64,000 nucleotides of DNA from Planctobacterium marinum (lineage in GTDB: Bacteria; Pseudomonadota; Gammaproteobacteria; Enterobacterales; Alteromonadaceae). The stretch's first letter is position 1. Every line of letters starts with the position of its first letter. The translations under genes were made by a program, and so were the position numbers. Location of the stretch: the NCBI RefSeq assembly GCF_036322805.1, contig NZ_AP027272.1, positions 3,596,001 through 3,660,000 of the forward strand. Reading direction: 5' to 3'. This document shows, piece after piece, positions 27,622 to 37,267 of this stretch. Under the pieces are notes generated by a model. It saw only the letters and a list, made by a program, of their open reading frames with translations. It was not told the DNA's origin and did no database searches.

Positions 27622-27909
27622 GTGTCCCCCGAGGTGCTTGCTGTTTGTCAGCAATTGATAAAAAGTGGTAAACCGGTCTCGGTTGGTATGCTAAAAGCCC
27701 GCTTGCCGGTAAAAACGCCGTTACCTGCAATTATTCAGGCAGTGCAATATTGCAAACAACAACCACAGGCAGTGGTAGATGCGCCCCCGGCTAATACGGA
27801 AAGCGTTACGAAACCCAACGAATCATCGGAAGCACAAAAAATAATGGAGTTGGAAACAAGAATTGAGGCGCTTGAAAAGCGCCTTGCTGTGCTTGAGCAA
27901 AAAGATTAA
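27622..27909 (+). CDS. Small protein with helix-turn-helix-like N-terminus and coiled-coil C-terminus
   Basis: Family not recognised. The 95 residues have three parts. The N-terminus (1-50) reads like a small winged-helix or KfrA-like fold, with GKPVSVGMLKARLPV and PLPAIIQAVQ. A Pro/Ser/Asn-rich linker follows (50-68). A heptad-patterned C-terminal coiled coil follows (70-93, LETRIEALEKRLAVLEQ). GTG 27622 lies six bases after GGAG. It is convergent with syd and overlaps it by four bases. Confidence 0.7.
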   Translation: MSPEVLAVCQQLIKSGKPVSVGMLKARLPVKTPLPAIIQAVQYCKQQPQAVVDAPPANTESVTKPNESSEAQKIMELETRIEALEKRLAVLEQKD

Positions 27910-28469
27910 GCAACGCTCCGGTAAGGCAATGGTCTTAGCTGAGTAAAAAACTCGCTAAGACTACCAGCCAAAACCTCTTTTGGCTCTTTACCTACCTGTT
28001 CCAGCACCACTTCACCAGTTTGGTTTAACACCGAAATGATGAAATCTTCTTCATCGGTGACCGCAAAAAACAGCGTCTCTTGTTGTCGCAAACGACGTTT
28101 CATCATCACGTGAGCAATCAGGTTTTGTTGTAAGCGCACAAAATCATCTTGGTTCCAGGGCATTAACAATTGCAACCTACCCCGCTCGGTTTCAGCATCC
28201 AGGTTATCACTAAAATAACGCGTAAAATAAGCTTCCAGTTCAGGATTTGGGGTAACTTCCAGACCGTCCACCAGCGCCTGAAGGTTGTTAGATGGTGGCT
28301 GCAGTGCAGGCCCCCAGATCACTTCGCCATCGCTGTTAGCTGAACCTTGTTCTGCGGGAGAAATCCATTCAGGATCCTGTTCTATTAGCAAGTCATGATG
28401 ATGGGCTTGTTGAAATTCACACCAGTGGATTACGAATTGATCAATTCGAGAGAGGATGTTGGTTGTCAT
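27906..28469 (-). CDS. syd: SecY-interacting protein Syd
   Basis: A 187-residue cytoplasmic protein that binds SecY and is thought to monitor the SecY complex. Family signatures include the DPEW-x-SP segment, GEVIWGPALQ near 48, ELEAYFTRYFSDNLDAE and LLMPWNQDDFVRLQQNLIAHV. The length is that of E. coli Syd. In E. coli syd is next to queF, as here (52-base divergent gap). On the yqcC side of syd the E. coli block is interrupted here by some 16 kb. Confidence 0.92.
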   Translation of the reverse strand: MTTNILSRIDQFVIHWCEFQQAHHHDLLIEQDPEWISPAEQGSANSDGEVIWGPALQPPSNNLQALVDGLEVTPNPELEAYFTRYFSDNLDAETERGRLQLLMPWNQDDFVRLQQNLIAHVMMKRRLRQQETLFFAVTDEEDFIISVLNQTGEVVLEQVGKEPKEVLAGSLSEFFTQLRPLPYRSVA

Positions 28470-28521
28470 ATCTGGCCAGCAAATTTAAAATTAAATGAGT
28501 ATCCATACAGATTAACAAATA

Positions 28522-29358
28522 ATGACTAAAGACCTCTACCAGGAATCGCTAAATGCCCTAGCCCTCGGCAAAACCGTTGATTATCCCAGCACCTACGACC
28601 CCAGCGTTTTGGAGGCAGTGCCCAGAAGCTTAAACAGAAATCCTCTTGGGATTGGTGATACGGTGCCTTTCAAAGGTGAAGATCTGTGGAATGCTTACGA
28701 GTTCTCTTGGTTAAACCACAAAGGCAAGCCCATGGTGGCCCTGTTAGAATGCAAGGTGCCTGCCACCACCCCCAATATTATTGAGTCGAAGTCCTTCAAG
28801 CTGTATCTGAATAGCTTTAACCAATCTCGATTCCATTCGAGTGAAGAAGTTCATCAAAAACTCATTAAAGACCTAAGTCTGGTTGCTGGCGGCGACGTAT
28901 CTGTCACTATGCAAGACTTATCTGCCAGCAATTTACCCGTAGTAGAGCTTCCGGGTGAATGCATTGATGATTTAGACATCGAAGTCACCCATTATCAACC
29001 TGATGCAAGTCTGCTCAAGGTCGACTCTGAACAAACAGTAGAAAAAACACTGGTGAGCCATTTATTGAAATCAAATTGCCTGATCACCAATCAGCCAGAT
29101 TGGGGAAGCTTATACATCAGTTATCAAGGCCCGTTAATTGATGAAGCAGCATTGCTGGAATATATTATCTCCTTCCGGGAGCATAATGAATTTCACGAGC
29201 AATGTGTCGAGCGTATTTTCTGTGATTTAATGGCGCAGTGTCGGCCGCAAAAGCTAACCGTATTGGCACGCTACACTCGCCGGGGTGGTCTGGATATCAA
29301 CCCTATACGTAGCACCGAGACGGAATCTATGGCTAATCTGAGACTGATCAGACAATAA
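28522..29358 (+). CDS. queF: NADPH-dependent 7-cyano-7-deazaguanine reductase
   Basis: QueF reduces preQ0 to preQ1 in queuosine biosynthesis. The 278-residue length marks the long, two-domain type. The QueF motif is ESKSFKLYL (88-96), and the catalytic residues are Cys186 in SNCLITNQPDW with Asp193. FREHNEFHEQC (219-229) carries the His/Glu pair that recognises the substrate. It is divergent from syd. In E. coli ppnN follows directly; here a diguanylate cyclase gene lies between. Confidence 0.95.
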   Translation: MTKDLYQESLNALALGKTVDYPSTYDPSVLEAVPRSLNRNPLGIGDTVPFKGEDLWNAYEFSWLNHKGKPMVALLECKVPATTPNIIESKSFKLYLNSFNQSRFHSSEEVHQKLIKDLSLVAGGDVSVTMQDLSASNLPVVELPGECIDDLDIEVTHYQPDASLLKVDSEQTVEKTLVSHLLKSNCLITNQPDWGSLYISYQGPLIDEAALLEYIISFREHNEFHEQCVERIFCDLMAQCRPQKLTVLARYTRRGGLDINPIRSTETESMANLRLIRQ

Positions 29359-29432
29359 TCTTTAATTCGGCAAGGTAATCTTTGCACTACACTGTCAAGA
29401 TAGCCAGAATTATGCTAACAATAGCATTGTGA

Positions 29433-31022
29433 ATGGACCCCTCCCGCAAAGCAGAACCATTGAGGAGCAAAGCAAGCATGGAGGGCGCGAGAAGTGGTAC
29501 AGGAAATCTAGTGGAAAACCAGCAAAAGCAAATCAGACTGCTGAAACATCAAGTTGCAAATCTCAGTGAGTTTATTATTCGGCTAACCAAAGTCTATGAC
29601 GGCGGCTTTCCGGAGATTGATACAAAACTGCACACGTTGAGAAATCAGCTAAAGTCTTCTAGCCATTGGTTGCAGGCTGAAGCCTCTATCAGTGAATTAA
29701 CAGGTCCGATACTGAAACATGCCGATGCACTTCGCTCATTCAATCACGAGGCTGTTAGTGGCCTTGAGACGTTGGCCAACCAGGTGTTAAACAGCGGCAC
29801 TGCCGATGTTGAATTCAAGCAGCTATTAAACGACTACATCATTGAATTGAACAGCAGCTCTATGTCCCTGGGGGCTGTTTCTCATCATTTTCGCAAAGGG
29901 GCAGAATTATTATTTGCACTTATTGAAGCCCATCCTCTCAATAATAGTGAAGCCGCAGACAATGCCGGCATTACCCAAGAGCTACATGAGCAAATTACTC
30001 GAGAATTTAAAGAACTCATTGCCCAGTTGATAGCCTCTTCGCCGCAGGAGCAAGCACTTAAAGATATTGCCGAGCAATTAGAAGGTGGATTAAGTCGTCA
30101 AGAATTGATGCAATGCTGTCTGGTAGTATTGCGTACTCTAACTGATGAGTTGCTGCAGGAGCGCAAGCAAGCGGAGCGCTACGTCCACAAACTGCAAAAA
30201 TCCCTCACGGGAGTGGGGCAAAAAGTAGAAGCTTCCATAAAATCTTCTGAGCAACAATACCAGATAAAATTAGACAACTCCAAAGCGCTGCGCTCACAAA
30301 TAGATGATTTTGGTATTGAGGTTCACAACGCTATAGATTTGGCCATTTTAAAGCAACAAGCCAACGAAATGTTGGATAAAATGGCAACCACCTTAACCTC
30401 CAGAGAAATGCAGGACAAAGAAGAGCAGGTATCAGTAATGGAACTGTTGTCCAGCATGAAGGCACAACTGGCAACGTTAGAGAGGGAAACTGAAGCCTAC
30501 AAACAACGCTTATTAGAGCAAAAGTACCACAGTTATCGAGACTCTCTTACGCAAGTACCAAACCGCAATGCATACAACGAACGCGTAGAACTGGAATATC
30601 GCCGCTGGAAGCGCCATAAGCATCCGATTTGTCTGGCGGTCGTCGATATCGACCACTTTAAGAAAATCAATGATAATTTTGGTCATGCCGCAGGTGACAA
30701 AACCTTACAGGTCATAGCTCAAAACATAAGTAAGTGCTTACGTAATACAGACTTTTTTGCCCGCTGGGGCGGTGAGGAGTTTGTGGTGCTGTTACCGCAA
30801 ACACCGATAGCTCAGGTGAAAAAACCACTGGAAACCATTCGTAAACAGATTCAAAAGATCCCATTCAAATTTAAAGATCGCAATGTCAGTATCACCGCCT
30901 CAATCGGTGCCACAGAATTTACCCAAGGTGATACCATTGCTACAGCGTTTGAACGCGCAGACAAAGCGCTTTACGAGGCCAAAAATAGTGGTCGGAATCG
31001 CTGTATCATCATTCAAGGATAA
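29433..31022 (+). CDS. Diguanylate cyclase with coiled-coil N-terminal region
   Basis: This 529-residue cytoplasmic protein probably makes cyclic di-GMP. The C-terminal GGDEF domain (about 365-525) has the active site GGEEF (446-450) and an inhibitory-site RxxD as RNTD (437-440), exactly five residues upstream. The N-terminal 360 residues are helical, with [19 protein letters not shown] near 40 and long heptad-rich stretches; no membrane helix or PAS/GAF domain was recognised. ATG 29433 has no clear ribosome site; an in-frame ATG at 29478 follows GAGGAG and may be the true start. It ends two bases before ppnN. Confidence 0.9.
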   Translation: MDPSRKAEPLRSKASMEGARSGTGNLVENQQKQIRLLKHQVANLSEFIIRLTKVYDGGFPEIDTKLHTLRNQLKSSSHWLQAEASISELTGPILKHADALRSFNHEAVSGLETLANQVLNSGTADVEFKQLLNDYIIELNSSSMSLGAVSHHFRKGAELLFALIEAHPLNNSEAADNAGITQELHEQITREFKELIAQLIASSPQEQALKDIAEQLEGGLSRQELMQCCLVVLRTLTDELLQERKQAERYVHKLQKSLTGVGQKVEASIKSSEQQYQIKLDNSKALRSQIDDFGIEVHNAIDLAILKQQANEMLDKMATTLTSREMQDKEEQVSVMELLSSMKAQLATLERETEAYKQRLLEQKYHSYRDSLTQVPNRNAYNERVELEYRRWKRHKHPICLAVVDIDHFKKINDNFGHAAGDKTLQVIAQNISKCLRNTDFFARWGGEEFVVLLPQTPIAQVKKPLETIRKQIQKIPFKFKDRNVSITASIGATEFTQGDTIATAFERADKALYEAKNSGRNRCIIIQG

Positions 31023-31024
31023 CA

Positions 31025-32383
31025 ATGACATCAGTCCAATTAAATGCACTTGGCCCTATGAGCCAACTTTCTCAGCTTGAAGTTGATCGCCTGAACTTTA
31101 CTAATAATAGAGAATTGCACACCTTATTCAGAAACTGCTGTCTCGCTGTACTCAACAGTGGTGCAGAAATTGATGACTTCAAACAAATGTTTGAGCCCTA
31201 TCAAGACTTTGAAGTCAATCTGATACGCCGAGAACGCGGTGTCAAAATTGAATTGATCAACCCACCACAACTGGCATTTGTTGATGGCCAGCTGATTCAG
31301 GGCGTGCACGAACACCTGTTTGCAGTATTACGCGACTTGATTTACATGGGTGTTAAACTGGAAAGCCATGAACTGGACTTTACAGACTCCAGCCATGTCA
31401 CCCATGCAGTCTTTGATATGTTGCGCAATGCCCGCGCTTTGGCGTCACAAAATGAGCCCAATATGGTAGTCTGCTGGGGTGGTCACTCTATCGGTGATAT
31501 CGAATACAAATACACAAAGGAAGTGGGCTATCAATTAGGCCTAAGAGGCCAGAATATTTGTACCGGATGTGGTCCCGGAGCAATGAAAGGGCCTATGAAA
31601 GGCGCTACGATTGGTCACGCAAAACAACGCATCACTACGGGGCGTTATCTCGGACTTACCGAGCCCAGCATCATAGCAGCAGAGCCACCCAACCCCATAG
31701 TGGACGAGTTGGTGATCATGCCTGATATTGAAAAACGCTTAGAAGCCTTTGTGCGAATGGCCCATGCCATTGTCATTTTCCCCGGAGGCGTCGGTACATC
31801 AGAAGAGTTACTGTATTTATTGGGTATCATGTTGCATGAAAAAAACCAGCAACAAGTACTGCCTATCGTATTAACTGGCCCCAAAGAAAGCGCCGGCTAT
31901 TTCGAAGCCATCGACAACTTTGTTGCCAAAACCCTTGGGCCAGAGGCACAATCTCTTTACCGCATCATCGTGGATGATCCCGTAGAGGTAGCACGCTATA
32001 TTAAGGCACAGCAGAACGAAGTTAAGGAATTCCGCAAAAATATCGGCGATTCATACCACTTTAACTGGGCGTTGAGAATTGAGCCCGAGTTTCAACAGCC
32101 TTTTGCACCTAATCACGCCAATATGGCAGCTTTGGACTTGCACTTTGACCAACCAAAAGCTTCGCTGGCAGCGGCTTTGCGCCGGGCTTTTTCAGGCATT
32201 GTTGCTGGTAATGTAAAAGCTGAAGGGGTTGCCGAAATTGAGCGTCATGGCCCCTTCAAGCTCAACGGCGATAAAACGCTAATGGCTATGATGGATGATT
32301 TGTTGGTTTCTTTTGTGGCACAAGACCGCATGAAAATCCCCGGTGGTGAACCTTATGTTCCCTGCTACCAGGTGGTTTCCTGA
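31025..32383 (+). CDS. ppnN: Pyrimidine/purine nucleotide 5'-monophosphate nucleosidase PpnN
   Basis: PpnN (YgdH) cleaves the glycosidic bond of nucleoside monophosphates and is bound by (p)ppGpp in E. coli. The 452-residue length matches. The LOG-type core is [24 protein letters not shown] and [19 protein letters not shown], flanked by PpnN-type N- and C-terminal domains (DUF4478/DUF3412). The start is two bases after the diguanylate cyclase, so both are probably on one transcript. Confidence 0.95.
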   Translation: MTSVQLNALGPMSQLSQLEVDRLNFTNNRELHTLFRNCCLAVLNSGAEIDDFKQMFEPYQDFEVNLIRRERGVKIELINPPQLAFVDGQLIQGVHEHLFAVLRDLIYMGVKLESHELDFTDSSHVTHAVFDMLRNARALASQNEPNMVVCWGGHSIGDIEYKYTKEVGYQLGLRGQNICTGCGPGAMKGPMKGATIGHAKQRITTGRYLGLTEPSIIAAEPPNPIVDELVIMPDIEKRLEAFVRMAHAIVIFPGGVGTSEELLYLLGIMLHEKNQQQVLPIVLTGPKESAGYFEAIDNFVAKTLGPEAQSLYRIIVDDPVEVARYIKAQQNEVKEFRKNIGDSYHFNWALRIEPEFQQPFAPNHANMAALDLHFDQPKASLAAALRRAFSGIVAGNVKAEGVAEIERHGPFKLNGDKTLMAMMDDLLVSFVAQDRMKIPGGEPYVPCYQVVS

Positions 32384-32490
32384 GCAAATGCTGAGTTTAA
32401 CGACCTGAATTGCGCGATTAACAGCGTTCAATTGCCAGGCTATTTTGGTTAAAATTTCCGCTGAGTTAAAGACGAGAATTATCGCTATCT

Positions 32491-32877
32491 ATGAAGATCA
32501 TCAAAGGCATTGCCATTGCGTTGGCCCTATACATCGCATTTTTTGTTGGCGTATTTAATTACTTTCCGGATAAACCGGAGACAATGGGCTGGGAAGATCG
32601 CCAGGATTACAATAAGGTCCAAATCGAAAAAATATCAGAGATCGCTATGGAAAAGGATTTTTATCACAAAGACATACTGACCATGTTAGGTGGTCCAGAC
32701 ATTAGCGAAGCAAAAATGTCCGGAGAGGACAAAATTCAAGTTATGTATTACCGCACCCAACACAAACGGGCAGATGGTATTACTTCTCAAGATGAATGCA
32801 CACCACTCTTGTTTAAAAATGACAAGTTGGTAGCCTTAGGAGAAAAGGCTGAAAAACAATTTGAGAATGCGTTCTGA
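32491..32877 (+). CDS. DUF3192 family protein, membrane-anchored
   Basis: A 128-residue protein with an N-terminal hydrophobic segment (about 5-25, IKGIAIALALYIAFFVGVF) but no lipobox, so probably an uncleaved anchor. The rest matches the lipoprotein at 14201-14569: GWEDRQDYNKVQI, MLGGPDISEA, VMYYRTQHKRADG and DECTPLLFKND. The two are clear paralogues. Function unknown. Its stop codon overlaps the start of the next gene. Confidence 0.8.
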   Translation: MKIIKGIAIALALYIAFFVGVFNYFPDKPETMGWEDRQDYNKVQIEKISEIAMEKDFYHKDILTMLGGPDISEAKMSGEDKIQVMYYRTQHKRADGITSQDECTPLLFKNDKLVALGEKAEKQFENAF

Positions 32878-34678
32878 TCCGGTAACCAATAGTTCCACAA
32901 CGACTCACAAGATACCAAGCTCAGCGCGCATTGCTGAGCTTTACAAAACGCTGATAAAGCTGGATATCCGTTTTGAAAAACAAGATGTAAGCGCCAGTCA
33001 TGTGGAACAAACCGAGTTGTTTTGCGAACGCTTTCTGGAAACCTTAATCAATTATCCGGCCCCTTTGCTGGCTCAACTACACTACAACAAATCTAATTTA
33101 AATTACTTTTATAATTTTCAATTTAACAGCCTGGTATTCTGTGGCTTGTTGCTGTTGCGCAATAACTTCAATCTCACCACAGCCCAGCAAATACTATCCG
33201 GCGTTCTTACCTGGTGCATTACAGCAAAACCCGAGATTGAAGCCCGTGCCGGGCAAAAAAGTGAAGATTCTGAATGCAATTTTAGCAAGATTAAGACGCA
33301 ACTCATTCGAGCCTTAAGCCACTATCAACGGCAAATCTGGGTGGAGCTACTCACACACACCAGTGCCAAAGCGATGAGCCAGTTACAGAGGTTGGTAACA
33401 TGCCGCAACACAGTATCGCCCAACAATGATTATTTGAGCGTCACATTGTATATGGCGTCACTTGTTACCCGCGCACCAGATAAGGCTGCTATTAGCTATA
33501 GTAAAGCAATGGTCAAAATAACTCAGACCTGCCATTGCTTCGCCCTATCCCTGATAGAACCATTAATGGACTACCCTGGTACAATACTTCCAGGATCGAC
33601 CCTATTGTTGAGCGATAACCAAAGGGCATTATATTTAGGACGCCACCAGAGTGAGCTCTATTGCCTGACCTATTCAGCCTCGTTAAAAAATTATGATGAA
33701 GAGATTAGCGCCATCACTGAGTCTCAAATTCGTAAAGTTGCAGCCCCTGGCATCCTGAATAATATCAAGCTCGCTGATAAGTGGTGGGGACAAGCATGGC
33801 AAGAATTGCAAACCATTAATAAGGTATCAGACAGCCAAAAAATCTATGCCCGTGGCTTCAGGCTGGACAAGCCACCGGAATCCCTTGTGGCAGTGATTGA
33901 ACATTTAAGCGCTCAAGACATTGATATTGATCAGTTGATTGCGCTGATAGAGTCCGAGCCCAGTTTTGCTGATCACTTACAGCTAACAGCCAGCCAACAA
34001 TCGAGGGCTAATTTGCGCATTAACAATGTAAAACATGGATTGTTAATGCATGGCTTTGAGCGAACCCAAAGCGTTTTAGTAGAAAAAGCCTTAACCAGCC
34101 GCTTGAGTCAGCATCGGTTTCCGATGCAAGATATTATTTATCAATTCGTTAAATTATGGTCGAGCTTTGCACACGCCATCGCTTTGCGCCACCCCAAGTT
34201 TATACCAGAACAGGCCAGTTGTTGGGTGTACTTCGCAGCAGCGGGACTGTTCACCCATGGGGAATTAAAGTTAAAACAACATTGGCAATACAGTAATACC
34301 GACAGCACCAGAGACAGTCACAAAATCCAGCTTAAACAACCTCAAATGTTGTGGCAACACGCCTACAAACTTGCTTGCAGTTGGGCACAAGATAAGGCAA
34401 TAAGAGATGCCCTACGAGACGGACTGGCGAAACAATCCCTGCCACCGACAGCCAAACGCTCCCTACCCCATGTCTTGTTGAACTTGAGTCTCAATTTGGC
34501 TTCTTCACTATTTTTCGAAGGTGAAGCTCCGGAGTTCGATTCTGATGAATATTTACAACAATATTGTCAAAGACTCGCGATAGACAGGGGAAGCTACCGT
34601 GACATTTGCCAAGAAACGGTGAAAAATTCCCACAATTATTGGCCTATTCACAACAAGTGCTTGTTTGGAAATGGCTAA
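32867..34678 (+). CDS. Large protein with a divergent HDOD-like domain
   Basis: A 603-residue protein of unknown function. The middle region (about 345-410, PESLVAVIEHLSAQDIDIDQ, then LIESEPSFADHLQLTASQQSR, then VKHGLLMHGFERTQSVLVEKAL) follows the HDOD pattern of an 'I-x-x-D/E-P-x-x' helix, a small-residue turn and an 'A-I-x-x-L-G' helix, but with substitutions. No metal-binding HD pair is visible, so catalysis is unlikely. No signal peptide or membrane helix is seen. ATG 32867 overlaps the end of the DUF3192 gene. HDOD proteins generally act in signalling; a role here is inference. Confidence 0.6.
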   Translation: MRSDPVTNSSTTTHKIPSSARIAELYKTLIKLDIRFEKQDVSASHVEQTELFCERFLETLINYPAPLLAQLHYNKSNLNYFYNFQFNSLVFCGLLLLRNNFNLTTAQQILSGVLTWCITAKPEIEARAGQKSEDSECNFSKIKTQLIRALSHYQRQIWVELLTHTSAKAMSQLQRLVTCRNTVSPNNDYLSVTLYMASLVTRAPDKAAISYSKAMVKITQTCHCFALSLIEPLMDYPGTILPGSTLLLSDNQRALYLGRHQSELYCLTYSASLKNYDEEISAITESQIRKVAAPGILNNIKLADKWWGQAWQELQTINKVSDSQKIYARGFRLDKPPESLVAVIEHLSAQDIDIDQLIALIESEPSFADHLQLTASQQSRANLRINNVKHGLLMHGFERTQSVLVEKALTSRLSQHRFPMQDIIYQFVKLWSSFAHAIALRHPKFIPEQASCWVYFAAAGLFTHGELKLKQHWQYSNTDSTRDSHKIQLKQPQMLWQHAYKLACSWAQDKAIRDALRDGLAKQSLPPTAKRSLPHVLLNLSLNLASSLFFEGEAPEFDSDEYLQQYCQRLAIDRGSYRDICQETVKNSHNYWPIHNKCLFGNG

Positions 34679-34794
34679 ACAAGCAAAAAAGTGGTATAAA
34701 GTGCGCGAATTATTCATTTCAAAATTCGTCGGAATTAAGACTACACTTTAAGAGCGTGTTGGTCGCTTAACCTAAGTTAATCGGGAAAATTTAA

Positions 34795-35799
34795 ATGACG
34801 CAACGAATTACTGTTATTCGCGGTGACGGTATTGGTCCGGACATCGTAGATGCCACAATTCAGGTTTTAGAAAAACTGGGCTGTGATTTTGCCTATGACT
34901 ATGCTGATGCAGGTTTAATGGCTTTGGAAAACCACGGTGAATTATTACCGCAAGAAACCCTGGATTTGATCGCCAAAAACAAGGTTACCTTGAAAGGGCC
35001 ATTAACCACCCCGGTAGGTGAAGGTTTTACTTCGATCAACGTAAGCTTGCGCAAGCAATTTAACTTATACGCCAATGTTCGCCCCGTGCGCTCTTTTAAA
35101 GGCACCAAGGCGCGCTACGAAGATATCGATATTATCACCATTCGCGAAAATACTGAGGGCATGTACTCAGGTCTTGGCCAAGTGGTTTCACCCGATGGCT
35201 CAGAAGCTGAAGCCATGAGTAAAATCACCCGCAAAGGCGCTGAGCAGATCGTGCGCTTTGCCTACGAATTGGCGCGACGCGAAGGTCGCAAGAAGGTAAC
35301 TGCGGTTCACAAAGCCAATATTTTGAAATCTACTTCTGGTTTGTTCCTTAAAGTGGCAAGAGAAATTGGTGAACAATATCCTGATATTGAATCAGCCGAA
35401 ATGATTGTTGATAACACCTGTATGCAACTGGTAATGAATCCACACCAATTTGACGTGATGGTAACCACTAACCTGTTTGGAGATATTCTGTCAGATTTAT
35501 GTGCCGGTCTTGTGGGCGGTTTAGGTATGGCGCCAGGTGCTAATATTGGTCAGGACTGTGCAATTTTCGAAGCCGTGCACGGTTCTGCACCAGATATCGC
35601 CGGCAAGAACCTGGCAAACCCCACTTCTGTGATGCTGGCTGCAGCACAAATGCTGGATTACCTGGAAATGGGTGACAAAGCTGAGAAACTGCGCAATGCG
35701 CTCAGAGAAGTGATTGAGACGGGTGATCGTACTACTCGTGATTTAGGTGGCAGCCATGGCACCACTGAATTCACCCAAGCGGTATTGGACAGAGTCTAA
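34795..35799 (+). CDS. Isocitrate/isopropylmalate dehydrogenase family enzyme, probable NAD-type isocitrate dehydrogenase
   Basis: The 334-residue enzyme is shorter than E. coli Icd (416) and matches the NAD-dependent type. Substrate residues appear in [19 protein letters not shown], with [11 protein letters not shown] following; the metal Asp residues lie in [11 protein letters not shown]. The nucleotide site [19 protein letters not shown] is typical of NAD use. Leu-type versus isocitrate specificity is judged from the S-x-N-x-x-L-R-K motif, which fits isocitrate. It has its own 116-base upstream gap and a strong terminator after it, so probably a single-gene unit. Confidence 0.88.
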   Translation: MTQRITVIRGDGIGPDIVDATIQVLEKLGCDFAYDYADAGLMALENHGELLPQETLDLIAKNKVTLKGPLTTPVGEGFTSINVSLRKQFNLYANVRPVRSFKGTKARYEDIDIITIRENTEGMYSGLGQVVSPDGSEAEAMSKITRKGAEQIVRFAYELARREGRKKVTAVHKANILKSTSGLFLKVAREIGEQYPDIESAEMIVDNTCMQLVMNPHQFDVMVTTNLFGDILSDLCAGLVGGLGMAPGANIGQDCAIFEAVHGSAPDIAGKNLANPTSVMLAAAQMLDYLEMGDKAEKLRNALREVIETGDRTTRDLGGSHGTTEFTQAVLDRV

Positions 35800-35814
35800 G
35801 CGCCCCGCAAGTTT

Positions 35815-35848
35815 AAACGGCCGGCATTTTGTCGGCCGTTTTTGTTTT
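35815..35848 (+). terminator. Rho-independent terminator of the isocitrate dehydrogenase gene
   Basis: Stem AAACGGCCG/CGGCCGTTT with a nine-base loop (GCATTTTGT), followed by TTGTTTTT. Confidence 0.92.
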
Positions 35849-35866
35849 TATAGGCCTCTGCTTAAA

Positions 35867-35886
35867 AACTGTACTTTGGTACAGTT
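35867..35886. promoter_or_regulatory. LexA-like SOS box upstream of the ComEA-like gene
   Basis: AACTGTAC-TTTG-GTACAGTT is a perfect inverted repeat with eight-base arms. It fits the gammaproteobacterial LexA pattern CTGT-N8-ACAG. It lies after the isocitrate dehydrogenase terminator and 90 bases before the next start codon, so the ComEA-like gene is the only downstream candidate. Its function as a LexA site is inferred. Confidence 0.6.
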
Positions 35887-35976
35887 GTATGCAATCGCGA
35901 TTCGAGTTGTAATTTTCTCCGAAGTGAAAGCAATTATGCCACTTCATCATGGAATCTAAATATTAAGGAGAAAATT

Positions 35977-36288
35977 ATGAAAGACATGTTTAAACAAGCC
36001 AGTATCGCATTTTTACTCGCTGGCGCATTACTATCCCAACCTACCCTGGCAAATACCGAAGCTAATTCAGAAACGGCCGATACAGTGCAGACCATCAGTA
36101 GACTCAACCTCAATACGGCAACGGTTGAACAGCTCACAAACCTGCCGGGCATTGGTCCCAAAAAAGCACAAGCCATTGTTGAATATCGCAATCAGTACGG
36201 CGACTTTCTGATTGTTGAGGATATTCAGAATGTTAAAGGCATCGGCCAAAAAGCATTTGTGCGTCTTGAGTCGTTGATCAAAGTCTAA
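35977..36288 (+). CDS. Exported ComEA-family helix-hairpin-helix DNA-binding protein
   Basis: A 103-residue protein. A signal peptide (1-25, ending QPTLA) is followed by one ComEA-type double helix-hairpin-helix domain (43-103): LNLNTATVEQLTNLPGIGPKKA, then NVKGIGQKAF. ComEA proteins bind incoming DNA in the periplasm during natural transformation; small stand-alone forms like this occur in many non-competent bacteria too. ATG follows a good AAGGAG site. It ends 88 bases before galU, with a shared terminator between, and is preceded by a LexA-like box. Confidence 0.85.
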   Translation: MKDMFKQASIAFLLAGALLSQPTLANTEANSETADTVQTISRLNLNTATVEQLTNLPGIGPKKAQAIVEYRNQYGDFLIVEDIQNVKGIGQKAFVRLESLIKV

Positions 36289-36327
36289 TTATCAACTTCA
36301 TTGAATGACTATTAATGGGATAGATAT

Positions 36328-36353
36328 AAAAAACGCGCCTGATGGCGCGTTTT
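36328..36353. terminator. Rho-independent terminator between comEA-like gene and galU
   Basis: Stem AAAACGCGCC/GGCGCGTTTT with loop TGAT. The A-run on the left gives a T-run for the minus-strand galU transcript, and the T-run on the right serves the plus strand. Confidence 0.88.
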
Positions 36354-36375
36354 GATGGTTATCTTTGACGGCAAG

Positions 36376-37266
36376 TCAATTTAGAGAGGCAAGAAATGCC
36401 TTAAAGTCTTTGGCCAATTCCGGATGACGCAATGCATATTCAACATTGGCTTTCATGTACCCCAATTTACTGCCACAGTCATGACTCTTACCCTTCATAA
36501 AGTAAGCTTCTACGGTTTGCTTATCCATCAAAGCAGCAATGGCATCTGTTAATTGTATTTCATCACCAGCGCCCGGTGCGGTGCGCTCTAGCTGTTTCCA
36601 AATATCGGCAGTCAATACGTAACGACCAACAATGGCCAGATTAGAAGGCTCCTCTCCTTTAGGTGGCTTTTCTACCATCTGAGTGATTTCTGCGGTTTCG
36701 CCTTCGTGCAGCTCTACCCCATTGAGATCAACCACACCAAACTTATGCACAAGCTCTATGGGGACCGCCTCTACCATAATCTGGCTAGCGCCTGTTTTGT
36801 CAAAACGCTTTACCATATCAGCTAGATTGTCTTTCGTCAGATCACTCGTGCCATCATCAATAATTACATCAGGTAATACAACAGCAAAAGGGGCATCTCC
36901 CACTAAAGGTTTTGCACATAATATGGCATGTCCAAGACCTTTGGCATGCCCTTGACGCACGTGCATAATGGTTACGCCCGGTGGACAGATAGCCTGCACA
37001 TCTTCCAATAACTGACGTTTAACGCGCTTTTCCAGCGTAGCTTCTAACTCAAAACTGGTATCAAAATGGTTTTCGATACTGTTTTTACTGGCATGGGTTA
37101 CCAGGACAATATCTTTGATACCCGCTTTTACACATTCACTAACAACGTATTGGATAAGAGGCTTGTCGACAATCGGCAGCATTTCTTTGGGAATGGCTTT
37201 CGTGGCTGGCAACATTCTGGTGCCCAGACCGGCTACAGGTATTACTGCTTTGGTTACTTTCGTCAT
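36376..37266 (-). CDS. galU: UTP-glucose-1-phosphate uridylyltransferase
   Basis: GalU makes UDP-glucose from UTP and glucose-1-phosphate. The 296-residue protein has the nucleotide-binding [19 protein letters not shown], the VLPDVIID metal region and [11 protein letters not shown]. The ATG at 37266 is chosen because the conserved [13 protein letters not shown] begins there and AAGG precedes it; a frame extension to 37308 overlaps ugd and is not conserved-looking. It is the last gene of the polysaccharide locus, one base after the ugd stop, and feeds Ugd with substrate. Confidence 0.95.
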   Translation of the reverse strand: MTKVTKAVIPVAGLGTRMLPATKAIPKEMLPIVDKPLIQYVVSECVKAGIKDIVLVTHASKNSIENHFDTSFELEATLEKRVKRQLLEDVQAICPPGVTIMHVRQGHAKGLGHAILCAKPLVGDAPFAVVLPDVIIDDGTSDLTKDNLADMVKRFDKTGASQIMVEAVPIELVHKFGVVDLNGVELHEGETAEITQMVEKPPKGEEPSNLAIVGRYVLTADIWKQLERTAPGAGDEIQLTDAIAALMDKQTVEAYFMKGKSHDCGSKLGYMKANVEYALRHPELAKDFKAFLASLN

Positions 37267-37267
37267 A

